Counted from the stretch's first letter, positions 53,334 to 63,008 are shown. The stretch is 64,000 nt of DNA from Celerinatantimonas yamalensis (GCF_046054155.1 NZ_JBEQCT010000008.1:124001-188000); one strand, 5' to 3'. Translations and numbers: made by a program. Notes: generated from the letters alone by a model not told the origin.

Positions 53334-54914
53334 CTACTCCCATTCAATGGTAGCAGGTGGTTTACCTGAAATATCGTAAACCACACGTGAAATACCATCG
53401 ATTTCATTGATGATGCGATTTGAAACGCGACCTAAAAATTCATATGGCAGATGCGCCCAATGTGCAGTCATAAAATCAATCGTTTCAACAGCGCGCAAGC
53501 TCACGACCCAGTCATATTTACGTCCATCGCCCATGACGCCAACAGAGCGAACAGGCAGGAAGACTGTAAATGCTTGACTGACTTTGTTATATAGGTCAGC
53601 TTTATGCAGTTCCTCGATGAAGATCGCATCAGCGCGGCGCAGTAGATCGCAATACTCTTTTTTCACTTCGCCTAACACGCGAACCCCGAGGCCAGGGCCT
53701 GGGAATGGATGACGGTAGAGCATGTTATAGGGCAGACCAAGCTCAAGACCAATTTTACGGACTTCGTCTTTGAACAGCTCTTTAAGTGGTTCAACTAGCC
53801 CCATTTCCATCTCTTCCGGTAGCCCACCGACGTTGTGATGCGATTTGATCACATGTGCTTTACCAGTTTTCGCCCCAGCTGATTCAATCACATCTGGATA
53901 GATGGTGCCTTGTGCCAACCATTTTGCATTATCTAGCTTGCTGGCTTGTTCATCGAACACTTCGATAAATACCCGGCCAATCGTTTTACGCTTTTGTTCA
54001 GGATCATTGATCCCAGCAAGTGCGCTTAAAAAACGCTCTTCGGCTTCAACTTTGATGATATTCAGCCCGAATTTATCACCAAACATCTCCATCACTTGGT
54101 CAGCCTCATTAAGACGAAGCAACCCATTGTCGACGAAGACACACGTTAAACGCTCACCGATAGCACGTTGCACTAACATCGCAACAACCGAGGAATCAAC
54201 ACCACCAGACAACGCTAGGATAACTTCATCATCACCGACTTGCTGTTTAATTTGAGCAACAGCATTATCAATAATGGAATGGGCCGTCCACAGCGCTTCA
54301 CACTGACAGATATTCAACACAAAATGTTCAAGGATCTGTTTTCCTTGGCGAGTATGAGTCACCTCAGGATGAAATTGCACACCATAGAAACGCTTGTCTT
54401 CATTGGCCATGGCGGCGAACTGGCAGGTTTCGGTCCGGGCTAAAGCCGCAAATCCATCAGGAATAGCAGAGACTTTATCACCATGACTCATCCACACATC
54501 CAATAATGGTTGATCATCATCAGAAAGAGCGTCCTGAAGCCCTTCTAAAAATGGTGAGGAGTGCAACACTTCGATCTGCGCGTAACCAAACTCACCTTCG
54601 CCAACACCCTTAATGACTTCGCCACCTAGTTGTGCTGACATGGTTTGCATACCATAACAGATCCCTAACACGGGAACACCGGCTTGAAAAACATATTCAG
54701 GAGCTCGCGGTGAGTCGGCTTCGATGACGCTCTCAGGACCACCAGCTAAGATGATGCCATTAGGCGCAAATTCACGAATATCAGCTTCATCAACATCCCA
54801 ACTCCATAATTCACAATAAACGCCAATTTCACGGATACGCCGTGCAATTAATTGGGTGTACTGGGAACCAAAGTCCAGGATCAAAATTCGGTGGTCATGG
54901 ATATCTTTGTTCAT
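53334..54914 (-). CDS. guaA: GMP synthase (glutamine-hydrolysing)
   Basis: Converts XMP to GMP with glutamine and ATP. 526 aa. Class I amidotransferase domain first: GGPESV, Cys nucleophile in GVPVLGICYGMQTM, and GVQFHPEVTHT with the His-Glu pair. ATP-pyrophosphatase domain next, with the P-loop ALSGGVDSSVVAMLV, and the dimerisation domain ending in PPATIEWE. Pairs with guaB upstream in the conserved guaBA operon. Its 3' end is the putative integration site of the accessory element. Confidence 0.97.
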   Translation of the reverse strand: MNKDIHDHRILILDFGSQYTQLIARRIREIGVYCELWSWDVDEADIREFAPNGIILAGGPESVIEADSPRAPEYVFQAGVPVLGICYGMQTMSAQLGGEVIKGVGEGEFGYAQIEVLHSSPFLEGLQDALSDDDQPLLDVWMSHGDKVSAIPDGFAALARTETCQFAAMANEDKRFYGVQFHPEVTHTRQGKQILEHFVLNICQCEALWTAHSIIDNAVAQIKQQVGDDEVILALSGGVDSSVVAMLVQRAIGERLTCVFVDNGLLRLNEADQVMEMFGDKFGLNIIKVEAEERFLSALAGINDPEQKRKTIGRVFIEVFDEQASKLDNAKWLAQGTIYPDVIESAGAKTGKAHVIKSHHNVGGLPEEMEMGLVEPLKELFKDEVRKIGLELGLPYNMLYRHPFPGPGLGVRVLGEVKKEYCDLLRRADAIFIEELHKADLYNKVSQAFTVFLPVRSVGVMGDGRKYDWVVSLRAVETIDFMTAHWAHLPYEFLGRVSNRIINEIDGISRVVYDISGKPPATIEWE

Positions 54915-54954
54915 AGCCTGTTATTTCTCTATCAAGATGTGCTAAAAAATAAAT

Positions 54955-54978
54955 CGGCGAGGTTATTCTACCTCGCCG
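54955..54978 (-). terminator. Hairpin between guaB and guaA
   Basis: CGGCGAGGT / ACCTCGCCG, 6-nt loop, T-rich on the minus strand (ATTTATTTTTT). Could act as a partial terminator that lowers guaA expression relative to guaB. Confidence 0.65.
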
Positions 54979-54996
54979 TGTAATGCTTTGGACAGC

Positions 54997-56460
54997 TTAG
55001 CTACCGAGACGATAGTTCGGCGACTCTTTGGTAATTGTAACATCGTGAACGTGGCTTTCACCCATCCCGGCGCTAGTAATTTTCACAAATTCAGCTTTGG
55101 TGTTAAGCTCCTTAATGGTCGCGCACCCCGTTAGCCCCATACATGAGCGCAGACCACCCATCTGTTGATGAATGATCTCTTTGAGCAACCCTTTATAAGC
55201 AATACGCCCTTCAATACCTTCAGGCACCAATTTGTCAGCCGCATTATCACTTTGGAAGTAGCGATCAGATGAACCTTTCGACATCGCGCCGAGAGATCCC
55301 ATACCACGATACGATTTAAATGAACGACCTTGATACAGCTCAATTTCACCGGGGGACTCTTCAGTGCCCGCCAACATACTGCCAACCATCACACAACTCG
55401 CGCCAGCGGCCAATGCTTTGGCGATATCACCCGAAAAACGAATACCACCATCAGCAATAACCGGAATACCCGTCCCTTCAAGCGCTTCAACTGCATCAGA
55501 CACTGCGGTAATTTGAGGAACACCGACACCAGTAACAATACGGGTCGTACAAATAGAACCTGGGCCAATCCCGACTTTCACGGCACTTACACCCGCTTCA
55601 ACCAGTGCTTTAGCACCTGTGGCTGTGGCTACGTTGCCGCCTATAATTTGTAACTCAGGATACAGTTCACGAGTCGCACGAATGCGATCTAACACGCCCT
55701 GCGAGTGGCCATGTGATGAATCGATCAGCAATACGTCCACACCCGCTTCGACCAAGGCCGCGATCCGTGCTTCATTGCCTTCACCGGCGCCTACTGCCGC
55801 CCCAACACGAAGCCGACCGAGCTCATCTTTACAAGCATTTGGTTTGCGTTCTGCTTTTTTGAAGTCTTTAGCGGTGATCATACCGCGCAATTTAAACTCA
55901 TCATCAACCAACAACATTTTTTCGATGCGGTTAGTGTGCATCAGTTGTTCAACCCGTTCACGCGTGGTTTCAGTGGTCGTGATCAAACGCTCTTTGGGGG
56001 TCATGACGTCGGCGACACGGGTATTTGGATCGGTTTCAAAACGGATGTCTCGACCAGTAATAATCCCAACAAGATTATTACCAGCAGTCACCACTGGGTA
56101 ACTCGCAAAACCATTTTGTTCGGTCAATTCAATGATCTGTTGCAAAGTCATGTCAGGTGAAACAGTCACAGGATCAAGCACGACACCATTTTCGTTTTTC
56201 TTCACTGTACGAACCGCATTTGCTTGCGCTTCAATTGACATATTTTTATGGATAAAACCGATGCCGCCTTCTTGCGCTAATGCAATAGCCAGACGTGCGT
56301 CAGTCACGGTATCCATTGCAGCAGATATCATTGGGATATTCAGTTTAATTTTAGCTGTTAACTGAGTCGTCAGGATAGCGGTATTAGGCAGGACCTGTGA
56401 ATGTGCTGGCACAAGCAACACATCATCAAAGGTTAGTGCTTCTTTTTGGATTCTCAACAT
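54997..56460 (-). CDS. guaB: IMP dehydrogenase
   Basis: Oxidises IMP to XMP with NAD, rate-limiting for guanine nucleotides. 487 aa. Starts LRIQKEALTFDDVLLVPAHS; two CBS domains at about 93-205; catalytic Cys in VGIGPGSICTTRIVTGVG; the flap SKGSSDRYFQ and the EGIEGRIAYKG segment; C-terminal SCMGLTGCATI. Start ATG 56460 is divergent from xseA, the normal gammaproteobacterial layout. Confidence 0.97.
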   Translation of the reverse strand: MLRIQKEALTFDDVLLVPAHSQVLPNTAILTTQLTAKIKLNIPMISAAMDTVTDARLAIALAQEGGIGFIHKNMSIEAQANAVRTVKKNENGVVLDPVTVSPDMTLQQIIELTEQNGFASYPVVTAGNNLVGIITGRDIRFETDPNTRVADVMTPKERLITTTETTRERVEQLMHTNRIEKMLLVDDEFKLRGMITAKDFKKAERKPNACKDELGRLRVGAAVGAGEGNEARIAALVEAGVDVLLIDSSHGHSQGVLDRIRATRELYPELQIIGGNVATATGAKALVEAGVSAVKVGIGPGSICTTRIVTGVGVPQITAVSDAVEALEGTGIPVIADGGIRFSGDIAKALAAGASCVMVGSMLAGTEESPGEIELYQGRSFKSYRGMGSLGAMSKGSSDRYFQSDNAADKLVPEGIEGRIAYKGLLKEIIHQQMGGLRSCMGLTGCATIKELNTKAEFVKITSAGMGESHVHDVTITKESPNYRLGS

Positions 56461-56596
56461 TGCAACATCTCACCGTAGTTTGTCATGTCTTGGGGGTGTA
56501 AATATTGCGGATGGATTATAGGCTTTTCACTAGCCAAGGTAAAATAAAAAATGCTATTTTGGTCTATTAAATTTTTAAGTCACTCAGAGTACTTGC

Positions 56597-57970
56597 ATGG
56601 ACAGTTCGACACCTTCGCGCAATATTTTATCGGTCAGTCAGTTGAACGAAAAAGTTCGCCAGCATTTAGAACTGCATATTGGTGAAATATGGCTCCAAGG
56701 TGAAATATCTAATCTAGTACGCCCTTATTCAGGCCATTGGTATTTTAGTCTTAAGGATAGCCAAGCCCAAGTGCGCTGCGCCATGTTCAAAGGACAAAAT
56801 CGCAAAATATTATTTGACGTTGAAGATGGCCAACAAGTGTTGATTCGCGCTCGAATTAGCGTTTATGAGCCGCGAGGCGAATATCAGTTAATCGTGCAAT
56901 CGATGCAGCCGGATGGGTTGGGCGCCATGCAATTAGCCTATGAACAACTGCGTTGTAAACTGGCCGCCGAAGGACTTTTCAGTGAACAGCGCAAGCGCCC
57001 CTTACCCGAAGTGGTACGCCAAGTGGGAGTGATTACCTCAGCCAGCGGCGCCGCCTTTCATGATATTACCGCCGTCCTCAAGCGCTTAGCGCCAAGTATT
57101 ACTGTGATTCTCTATCCAAGTTCAGTCCAAGGGAAAGAAGCGCCCGCTGCATTAAGACAGGCGCTGCAATTAGCCAATCAGCGCGATGAAGTTGATCTAT
57201 TAATCATCGGACGCGGCGGCGGTTCTCTTGAAGATCTTTTTGCATTTAACGATGAAGCGCTAGCCCGCTTAGTCGCCGAGAGTCAATTGCCCATTATCTC
57301 AGCAGTCGGCCATGAAATTGATTTTACACTCACCGATTTTGCCAGCGATTGGCGAGCACCAACACCTTCGGCCGCAGCTGAACGCGTTGCCTATGGGGTT
57401 CACCAGTTACAACGTATTCAAAGCCAGTTAAGCGAGCGCTTAGAACAATTAGCCAATCAATGGCTATCACCCTACCAGCTGCGTCAACAGCACTTACATC
57501 AGCGCTTGCTCAACCAATCACCATTACGTCAATTACGAATGCGCCAGCAACAACTGGATGAATTGCAGCAGCGACTGCACGATGCCCTGACGCGGTTGTA
57601 TCAGCAGCGGCATAAAGAACAACAGTCAATGCAGGCTCGGTTAACTCGCATCACCCCAGCGCAGCGCATCGCCTTAGCGACTGAGCGCTTACAGGCACTT
57701 AACATTCGCCTGAACCGCGCAAGCCTCACCCTTTGGCACGACAAGCAGCAGATTTTTACGCAAACCGTAGCACAGCTCAATGCCTTAAGTCCCCTCGCGA
57801 CTCTATCTCGAGGTTACAGTGCGGTGCGCTCTGATACAGGCCAGTGGCTTACTCACATTCACCACCTTCGGCTTGACCAATCGGTGGTCATCACTATGCA
57901 AGATGGCCAAGCGAAGGCCATTGTCACTGCGATAGAACCTACATCAGCGCATAATCCACCCCATCAATAG
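56597..57970 (+). CDS. xseA: Exodeoxyribonuclease VII large subunit
   Basis: Single-strand-specific exonuclease subunit. 457 aa. N-terminal OB fold (LQGEISNLVRPYSGHWYFSLKD, residues 34-55), central nuclease domain with VGVITSASGAAFHDI, LLIIGRGGGSLEDLFAFNDE and AVGHEIDFTLTDF.ASDWRAPTPSAAAE, then a long Gln/Leu-rich coiled coil (about 285-400) and a C-terminal ALSPLATLSRGYS motif. Divergent from guaB. Confidence 0.95.
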   Translation: MDSSTPSRNILSVSQLNEKVRQHLELHIGEIWLQGEISNLVRPYSGHWYFSLKDSQAQVRCAMFKGQNRKILFDVEDGQQVLIRARISVYEPRGEYQLIVQSMQPDGLGAMQLAYEQLRCKLAAEGLFSEQRKRPLPEVVRQVGVITSASGAAFHDITAVLKRLAPSITVILYPSSVQGKEAPAALRQALQLANQRDEVDLLIIGRGGGSLEDLFAFNDEALARLVAESQLPIISAVGHEIDFTLTDFASDWRAPTPSAAAERVAYGVHQLQRIQSQLSERLEQLANQWLSPYQLRQQHLHQRLLNQSPLRQLRMRQQQLDELQQRLHDALTRLYQQRHKEQQSMQARLTRITPAQRIALATERLQALNIRLNRASLTLWHDKQQIFTQTVAQLNALSPLATLSRGYSAVRSDTGQWLTHIHHLRLDQSVVITMQDGQAKAIVTAIEPTSAHNPPHQ

Positions 57971-57993
57971 CTGTTTGACGACTGATCGATGAC

Positions 57994-58028
57994 TGACAGC
58001 CTGCTAGCAAGACATGCTGTCATTTTTT
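57994..58028 (+). terminator. Terminator after xseA
   Basis: TGACAGC / GCTGTCA stem with a 15-nt loop followed by TTTTTT. Confidence 0.75.
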
Positions 58029-58181
58029 AGCATGGAGATTTTAGCTATTAGCTATAGATAATCCATCTACTACTTTATCATTAATAGTGACTTTATTTTT
58101 TTATCCCTAGACGCTTTATTGTTAAATACATAAACTAATCACTATCAAGGATGATTTATCGATCTGAAGGACGCTGATGGG

Positions 58182-59999
58182 ATGATTACTCAGGACAATA
58201 TGGCTATAGATTTTGATAAATATAGTAATGGGAAGCTCATTGAGCTGATCTATCAAGCAACCGTTGAACCCCAATGTTGGCCTGAACTACTTAAGCAACT
58301 CTATTTACTCACACAGCGTCAAAATAATGTCTCTCACTCGCATAAAGAACACTCATTATTTGAAGCGATGCGCGGGCATGTGCCATGTGATTCATTTGAA
58401 GATGATGACGTAGCCTTAAAACCAGTATTGCGCCACTTATCGCAAGCGATTCGAATTACCAAACGAATCTACGAAAATGAGGAACAACAGCAATTAATGC
58501 ACTCGATCCTCAATCGCATTCCTGTCGCTCTATTTCTAGTCACATCTGATGGCACCATCATATTAATGAACCAACTTGCAGAGAGAATGTTGGATGAATC
58601 CCCTCATATTTATCAGGTTGATAACAAACTGCATTTACAAGATAGTCAGAAACAACGCCAGATGATAACGATCATTGAGGAATTATCCGTCTCACGCGCT
58701 TTTGAAGCTCAAAGTCGAGGTCTGCAGCTTGAACAAAAAGAGGAATCGTTATCCGCAATGGCAGTGTTCACGCCGTTAAATCCCAAAACGGAGTCTATTT
58801 TTGATAAAAGAGCCCAAGTCGCAGTTTTCCTATCCAGTAGTAATTATAAAAACAAGCTAGAGCTCTCGGCGATCGCTGATATCTACCAACTCACACCAAA
58901 AGAGCTGCGGGTTGTCGACCACATTGTCAAAGGGATCTCACCGCCACAAATCGCTGAGATGCTCCATGTCAGCTATAACACCGTGCGCACACAACTGAAG
59001 TCCATTTATCAAAAGATGAATGTGAACAAGCAAAGCGAGTTGGTCAATCGGATTCTAACTGGCCCAGCCAGTATGCTATTCCAAAGCCATCAGCTTGCCG
59101 ATTTAATACAACACGATGCAAACCCATCGGATCACAACATCACGCTCAGAGATGGACGAAATCTTTGTTATCGTGAACGCGGACATTCCTCTGGGGTACC
59201 CGTACTGTTCTGCCACAGCATCTTAGGCTCGCGTATGGAGTGTTTTGATCTCAACATTGATTGGGCAAAAAAAAATGGGCTAAGGCTTATTATTCCCGAT
59301 CGACCCGGATACGGTTATTCGGACCCCAACCCCTATATCAGCTATCAATTATGGAGTCTTGATGCGCTCGAGTTAATGGAGAAATTACATATCAATACAT
59401 TTTCTCTGATTGGATATGCAGCGGGGTGTCATTATGCTTGCACTTTAGCTAGTCTTGCACCCGATCGCGTGCAACATATGGTATTAATCGGATCAGGCTC
59501 CCCGATTACCGAACCCAAAGACTACCAAAAAGCCACGCCACTATTTATGATGCAAACTCAGCTTGCAAAACATTTTCCGCAGTTGTATCGATTATTTTTG
59601 GTCATTTTAGAGCGAAGTTTAAAAGAAAACCCTATCTATTACATTGACTTATTAGCTACAGAGGTACACGCTGATGATCGCCTGTTGCTACAGCAATCAA
59701 AATATTATCGCTTACTTGAATTAACCTGTGCTGAAGTCAGCCGTCAAGGGATCCGAGCTTTTGCTGAAGAACTCGCCCAATACAGTCAGCCATCAACGTT
59801 CAATTACACCAGTATTCAAACGCCTGTGACACTATGGCATGGTGAAAATAGTAGCTATATCCCACTCAAAAATGCACTTAGAGTGCACAACCAATTGCCA
59901 CATAGCGAATTTAACCTGGTCAAAAATGCCAACCATTTATTTATTTATCAGCATTGGCCGGCTATCCTAGCCGCGCTCAAGCAAAAACTGACCAACTAA
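58182..59999 (+). CDS. Fused PAS-like/LuxR-HTH/alpha-beta-hydrolase regulator with broken hydrolase triad
   Basis: 605 aa in three parts. Residues 105-180 look PAS-like (LNRIPVALFLVTSDGTIILMN). Residues 232-292 are a LuxR-type HTH (LTPKELRVVDHIVKGISPPQ, IAEMLHVSYNTVRTQLKSIY). Residues 315-605 are an alpha/beta-hydrolase fold (VLFCHSILGSRMECF, PDRPGYGYSDPN). The nucleophile elbow reads G411-Y-A-A-G415: the catalytic Ser is Ala413. The acid loop HGENSSYIP lacks the usual Asp, while the His (NANH, His585) remains. It is therefore more likely a ligand sensor than an enzyme. The start at 58182 or Met7 is uncertain. Single gene. Confidence 0.85.
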   Translation: MITQDNMAIDFDKYSNGKLIELIYQATVEPQCWPELLKQLYLLTQRQNNVSHSHKEHSLFEAMRGHVPCDSFEDDDVALKPVLRHLSQAIRITKRIYENEEQQQLMHSILNRIPVALFLVTSDGTIILMNQLAERMLDESPHIYQVDNKLHLQDSQKQRQMITIIEELSVSRAFEAQSRGLQLEQKEESLSAMAVFTPLNPKTESIFDKRAQVAVFLSSSNYKNKLELSAIADIYQLTPKELRVVDHIVKGISPPQIAEMLHVSYNTVRTQLKSIYQKMNVNKQSELVNRILTGPASMLFQSHQLADLIQHDANPSDHNITLRDGRNLCYRERGHSSGVPVLFCHSILGSRMECFDLNIDWAKKNGLRLIIPDRPGYGYSDPNPYISYQLWSLDALELMEKLHINTFSLIGYAAGCHYACTLASLAPDRVQHMVLIGSGSPITEPKDYQKATPLFMMQTQLAKHFPQLYRLFLVILERSLKENPIYYIDLLATEVHADDRLLLQQSKYYRLLELTCAEVSRQGIRAFAEELAQYSQPSTFNYTSIQTPVTLWHGENSSYIPLKNALRVHNQLPHSEFNLVKNANHLFIYQHWPAILAALKQKLTN

Positions 60000-60030
60000 C
60001 ACCTGAACGCGGTCTATCGACAGCGTTGTA

Positions 60031-60279
60031 TCAAATCGACTGCAATTGATAAATAACCTGTCGTTTGGACTGCAAGCTATTACATTGTGGACAGAAATAG
60101 TCAACCGCCCCACATGCTTTTAAGACTTCTAAAGGCGATTGGCAGGTTGGACAAAGCACTCGTTCGAGATAGTCTTGCTCACAATGAGCACAATGCCACT
60201 GTTGGCCGTGTGCCGTCTGACTTAAAGATTGCCCACAATGCGGGCAATCATAGCTTGAAGTGGCGTTATTTCTTGTCAT
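60031..60279 (-). CDS. yfgJ: Zinc-ribbon protein YfgJ
   Basis: 82 aa with paired Cys motifs: CPHC, CAHC, CPTC and CPQC, enough for two zinc ribbons. The segment LEVLKACGAVDYFCPQC is almost the same as in E. coli YfgJ (LQVLKACGAVDYFC). Overlaps the end of der by 14 bp, so it is cotranscribed and probably translationally coupled. Function unknown in the family. Confidence 0.85.
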   Translation of the reverse strand: MTRNNATSSYDCPHCGQSLSQTAHGQQWHCAHCEQDYLERVLCPTCQSPLEVLKACGAVDYFCPQCNSLQSKRQVIYQLQSI

Positions 60280-61747
60280 GTGTACCTTTACCCGCCCGCT
60301 GCTTATCTAAACGTTTGCGAGCTCGTTGCTGGCTCAATGTTAACTTATTCGTTTTATTTGCAAATGGGTTTTCACCTTCACGAAATTCTATTCGAATTGG
60401 CGTTCCAGTCATCTCAAGCGCTTTACGATAATAGTTCATCAAATAGCGTTTATAAGAGTCCGGCAGAGCACTGACTTGATTACCATGAATAATAATTCGC
60501 GGCGGATTGTAGCCACCCGCATGTGCGTAACGCAATTTAACTCGTCGCCCTTTCACCATTGGCGGCTGATGATCCTCTCGCGCCATCTCCAATATACGAG
60601 TGACTAATGCAGTTGAAATGCGTTTAGTCGCACTGCTATAGGCCGCTTCAACAGATTCATACAAATGCCCAACACCGGTACCGTGCAATGCTGAAATAAA
60701 ATGCACATTGGCAAAATCAATAAAGCCTAAACGCCGGTCTAACTCGCGCTTAATTTCATCTTTGACATCTTGGGTTAATCCATCCCATTTGTTGACAGCT
60801 AAGACCAAAGCACGCCCAGCATTGAGAATAAAGCCAAGTAAACTCAAGTCTTGATCCGAGATCCCCATTCGTGCATCGATCACGAGCAAGCAAACATTCG
60901 CATCCTCAATGGCTTTGAGAGTTTGGATCACCGAAAACTTCTCAACCTTATCAGCAATTTTACCCCGGCGGCGAACCCCAGCAGTATCAATCAGCACATA
61001 GTCACGTTCATTACGTTGCATCGGAATATATACGCTATCACGCGTGGTTCCAGGCATATCATAAACGACAACGCGATCTTCACCCAAAATACGGTTAATC
61101 AACGTCGATTTGCCTACATTCGGACGGCCGATGATGGCCAGCTTAATCGGTAAATCTTCCAGCTCTTGAGCTTGTTTCTCCGCAAGCGCTTCTTCATCAA
61201 TAACTGGCTCATCAATATCGCTATCAGTGTGCTCATTATCATCAGACCAATCTTGTAAAAATGGGCTCAGTGCTTGGCTCAGTAATTGGTTAACACCTCG
61301 GCCGTGCGCGGCAGCAATGGGGTAGACATCCCCCAAACCTAAACTATAAAAATCACTGGCTGCAACCAGCGCATCAACACCATCGGTTTTATTGGCCACT
61401 AAAAAAACAGGCTTATCTTGACGACGTAAATGTTCGGCTAACATATCATCGCCAGAACTCACTCCAGTTCGACCATCGACGAGAAACAGCACGACATCGG
61501 CTTCATCAATAGCGGCTAGCGATTGGCGCGCCATTTCAAGATCAATCCCCTGTTCTTTGCCGTCGATGCCACCCGTATCAATTACAATATAGTTATGCCC
61601 GCTTAGCTGCGCTTGACCATATTTACGATCACGCGTCAGTCCAGGATAATCGGCTACCAGCGCATCACGCGTGTGGGTTAAGCGATTGAATAATGTTGAT
61701 TTGCCCACATTAGGGCGCCCGACTAGGGCTACTACAGGAAGCACCAT
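60266..61747 (-). CDS. der: Ribosome-biogenesis GTPase Der (EngA)
   Basis: Essential tandem GTPase acting in 50S maturation. 493 aa. First G domain: G1 GRPNVGKSTLFNR, DTGG at G3, NKTD at G4. Second: GRPNVGKSTLINR near residue 207, DTAG and NKWD. The C-terminal KH-like domain carries KGRRVKLRYAHAGGYNPP. An acidic linker (residues 165-195) separates the G domains and the tail is basic. Lies between bamB and yfgJ. Confidence 0.97.
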   Translation of the reverse strand: MVLPVVALVGRPNVGKSTLFNRLTHTRDALVADYPGLTRDRKYGQAQLSGHNYIVIDTGGIDGKEQGIDLEMARQSLAAIDEADVVLFLVDGRTGVSSGDDMLAEHLRRQDKPVFLVANKTDGVDALVAASDFYSLGLGDVYPIAAAHGRGVNQLLSQALSPFLQDWSDDNEHTDSDIDEPVIDEEALAEKQAQELEDLPIKLAIIGRPNVGKSTLINRILGEDRVVVYDMPGTTRDSVYIPMQRNERDYVLIDTAGVRRRGKIADKVEKFSVIQTLKAIEDANVCLLVIDARMGISDQDLSLLGFILNAGRALVLAVNKWDGLTQDVKDEIKRELDRRLGFIDFANVHFISALHGTGVGHLYESVEAAYSSATKRISTALVTRILEMAREDHQPPMVKGRRVKLRYAHAGGYNPPRIIIHGNQVSALPDSYKRYLMNYYRKALEMTGTPIRIEFREGENPFANKTNKLTLSQQRARKRLDKQRAGKGTHDKK

Positions 61748-61772
61748 GAATTTTGTTTCCTAAAAATAAACA

Positions 61773-61803
61773 AAAGCTCACAGCCATTGAGGCTATGAGC
61801 TTT
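61773..61803 (-). terminator. Terminator between bamB and der
   Basis: AAAGCTCACAGCC / GGCTATGAGCTTT, one mismatch, 5-nt loop; the minus strand continues TTTTGTTTATTTTT. Confidence 0.8.
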
Positions 61804-61824
61804 ATTGTAATAGATCGATAAAAA

Positions 61825-63003
61825 TTACGCGCGTTTAAAAGCGATTAATCGCCCTGAACGAGTTTGTACAATGATCAGGTTGTCTGTGACCACTGGCGCC
61901 ACATATAAACCACTACTATCAACTTTAATTTTTGCGACGAAATGCCCGCTATCACGGCTTATCCAATACAGGTACCCTTCTTGATCCCCAACTAACACAT
62001 AATTTCCTGCAACGGCTGGGGCTGTCACGCCGCGATACGACAATGTACTTTGCTGCCAATTTTCACTGCCAGTGAAATGGTCTAAATCAATCAAATGACC
62101 GCTATCATCGGTTAAAAACAACTCGCCCCCCGAAAGCGCCATGTCGCGATAAGCTGAATAACTGCGTTTCCAACTCGTTTGACCATTTTGCAAATTTACA
62201 GCCATCAATGAACCGTTATAAGAAATGGCATACAGGTCATTACCAACAAGAACTGGCTGGCTATCGACATCAACTAATCTATCAAGTTGTGTCATTCCTT
62301 CGGATTGTGCCAACTGAGCGTTAAATAACTGCTGACCGTTGTTTTCCGAGTAAAATGAAACTGAGCCATTACTACGCCCTAGTATCACCACACCATTACT
62401 GATGACTGGGACTGCCTTACCGCGAAGGGTCAATGACGGTTGATCAATAGTAATACTCCATTGGATTTTGCCCGTTTGTGGATCCAATGTGACTAGATGA
62501 CCATTGTTGGTTATAACCGCTAGTAGATCATCGCCCGTAGCTGGAGCCGCAATCACCTCTCCGGGCATATCCTGATGCCACTTGAGCTTGCCTGTTTTTG
62601 CATCAAAAGCAAACAAGTCTGCATTTTCACTACCAACATACACCATGCCATAAGCCGCTAATAGCCCGCCGGATAACCGAGCACTACCCTCAGCTATATA
62701 CTGTTTTGCATTCGGTAAGTCACTAACGTCTGCCTGCCAAACACGTTGACCTTTGAGATTAAAAGCACTCAGTTGGCCTTGGCGAGCAGCGGCAAATACT
62801 AGACCATTAGCAACTGTCGGGCAAAGCTGTGAATAATAACTTCCGACGCCATCACCGACACTAACTGACCATGCTTTAACTGGGCTAAACTGGTTAGTGA
62901 ACTCCGGCGTTGCCGCTGGAGTGTGCACGGGTTTATCACTGCTACACGCTGCTAAAATCAACAACATCACGCTCGCAAGCAGTAACTGATAAGCTCTGCG
63001 CAT
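61825..63003 (-). CDS. bamB: Outer membrane assembly lipoprotein BamB
   Basis: 392-aa lipoprotein of the BAM complex that helps insert beta-barrel proteins. Lipoprotein signal with lipobox LILAAC (Cys20 lipidated), then an eight-bladed beta-propeller seen as repeated GxVYVGSxxxxLxAxDxxTGKxxW motifs: VYVGSENADLFAFDAKTGKL, LDPQTGKIQWSI and AVNLQNGQTSWKR. Directly follows yfgM by 5 bp. Confidence 0.96.
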   Translation of the reverse strand: MRRAYQLLLASVMLLILAACSSDKPVHTPAATPEFTNQFSPVKAWSVSVGDGVGSYYSQLCPTVANGLVFAAARQGQLSAFNLKGQRVWQADVSDLPNAKQYIAEGSARLSGGLLAAYGMVYVGSENADLFAFDAKTGKLKWHQDMPGEVIAAPATGDDLLAVITNNGHLVTLDPQTGKIQWSITIDQPSLTLRGKAVPVISNGVVILGRSNGSVSFYSENNGQQLFNAQLAQSEGMTQLDRLVDVDSQPVLVGNDLYAISYNGSLMAVNLQNGQTSWKRSYSAYRDMALSGGELFLTDDSGHLIDLDHFTGSENWQQSTLSYRGVTAPAVAGNYVLVGDQEGYLYWISRDSGHFVAKIKVDSSGLYVAPVVTDNLIIVQTRSGRLIAFKRA

Positions 63004-63008
63004 ATAAC

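Larger units (their letters stand above)
52755..53345. repeat. Accessory repeat unit, copy 4 (guaA-flanking, ancestral form)
   Basis: Carries the full 85-aa gene that is internally deleted in copies 1-3: in those copies the sequence jumps from the equivalent of about 52990 (GGCCAGCC) straight to CAACCGCTC (53211). All four share the terminator palindrome. The common deletion shows that copies 1-3 descend from one deleted ancestor. Confidence 0.8.

Noticed and set aside
43803..53345. Could the repeated palindromes be a CRISPR array?
   Set aside because: Only four copies spaced 2.6-3.8 kb apart, each a copy of a transcription terminator; no spacers and no cas genes.
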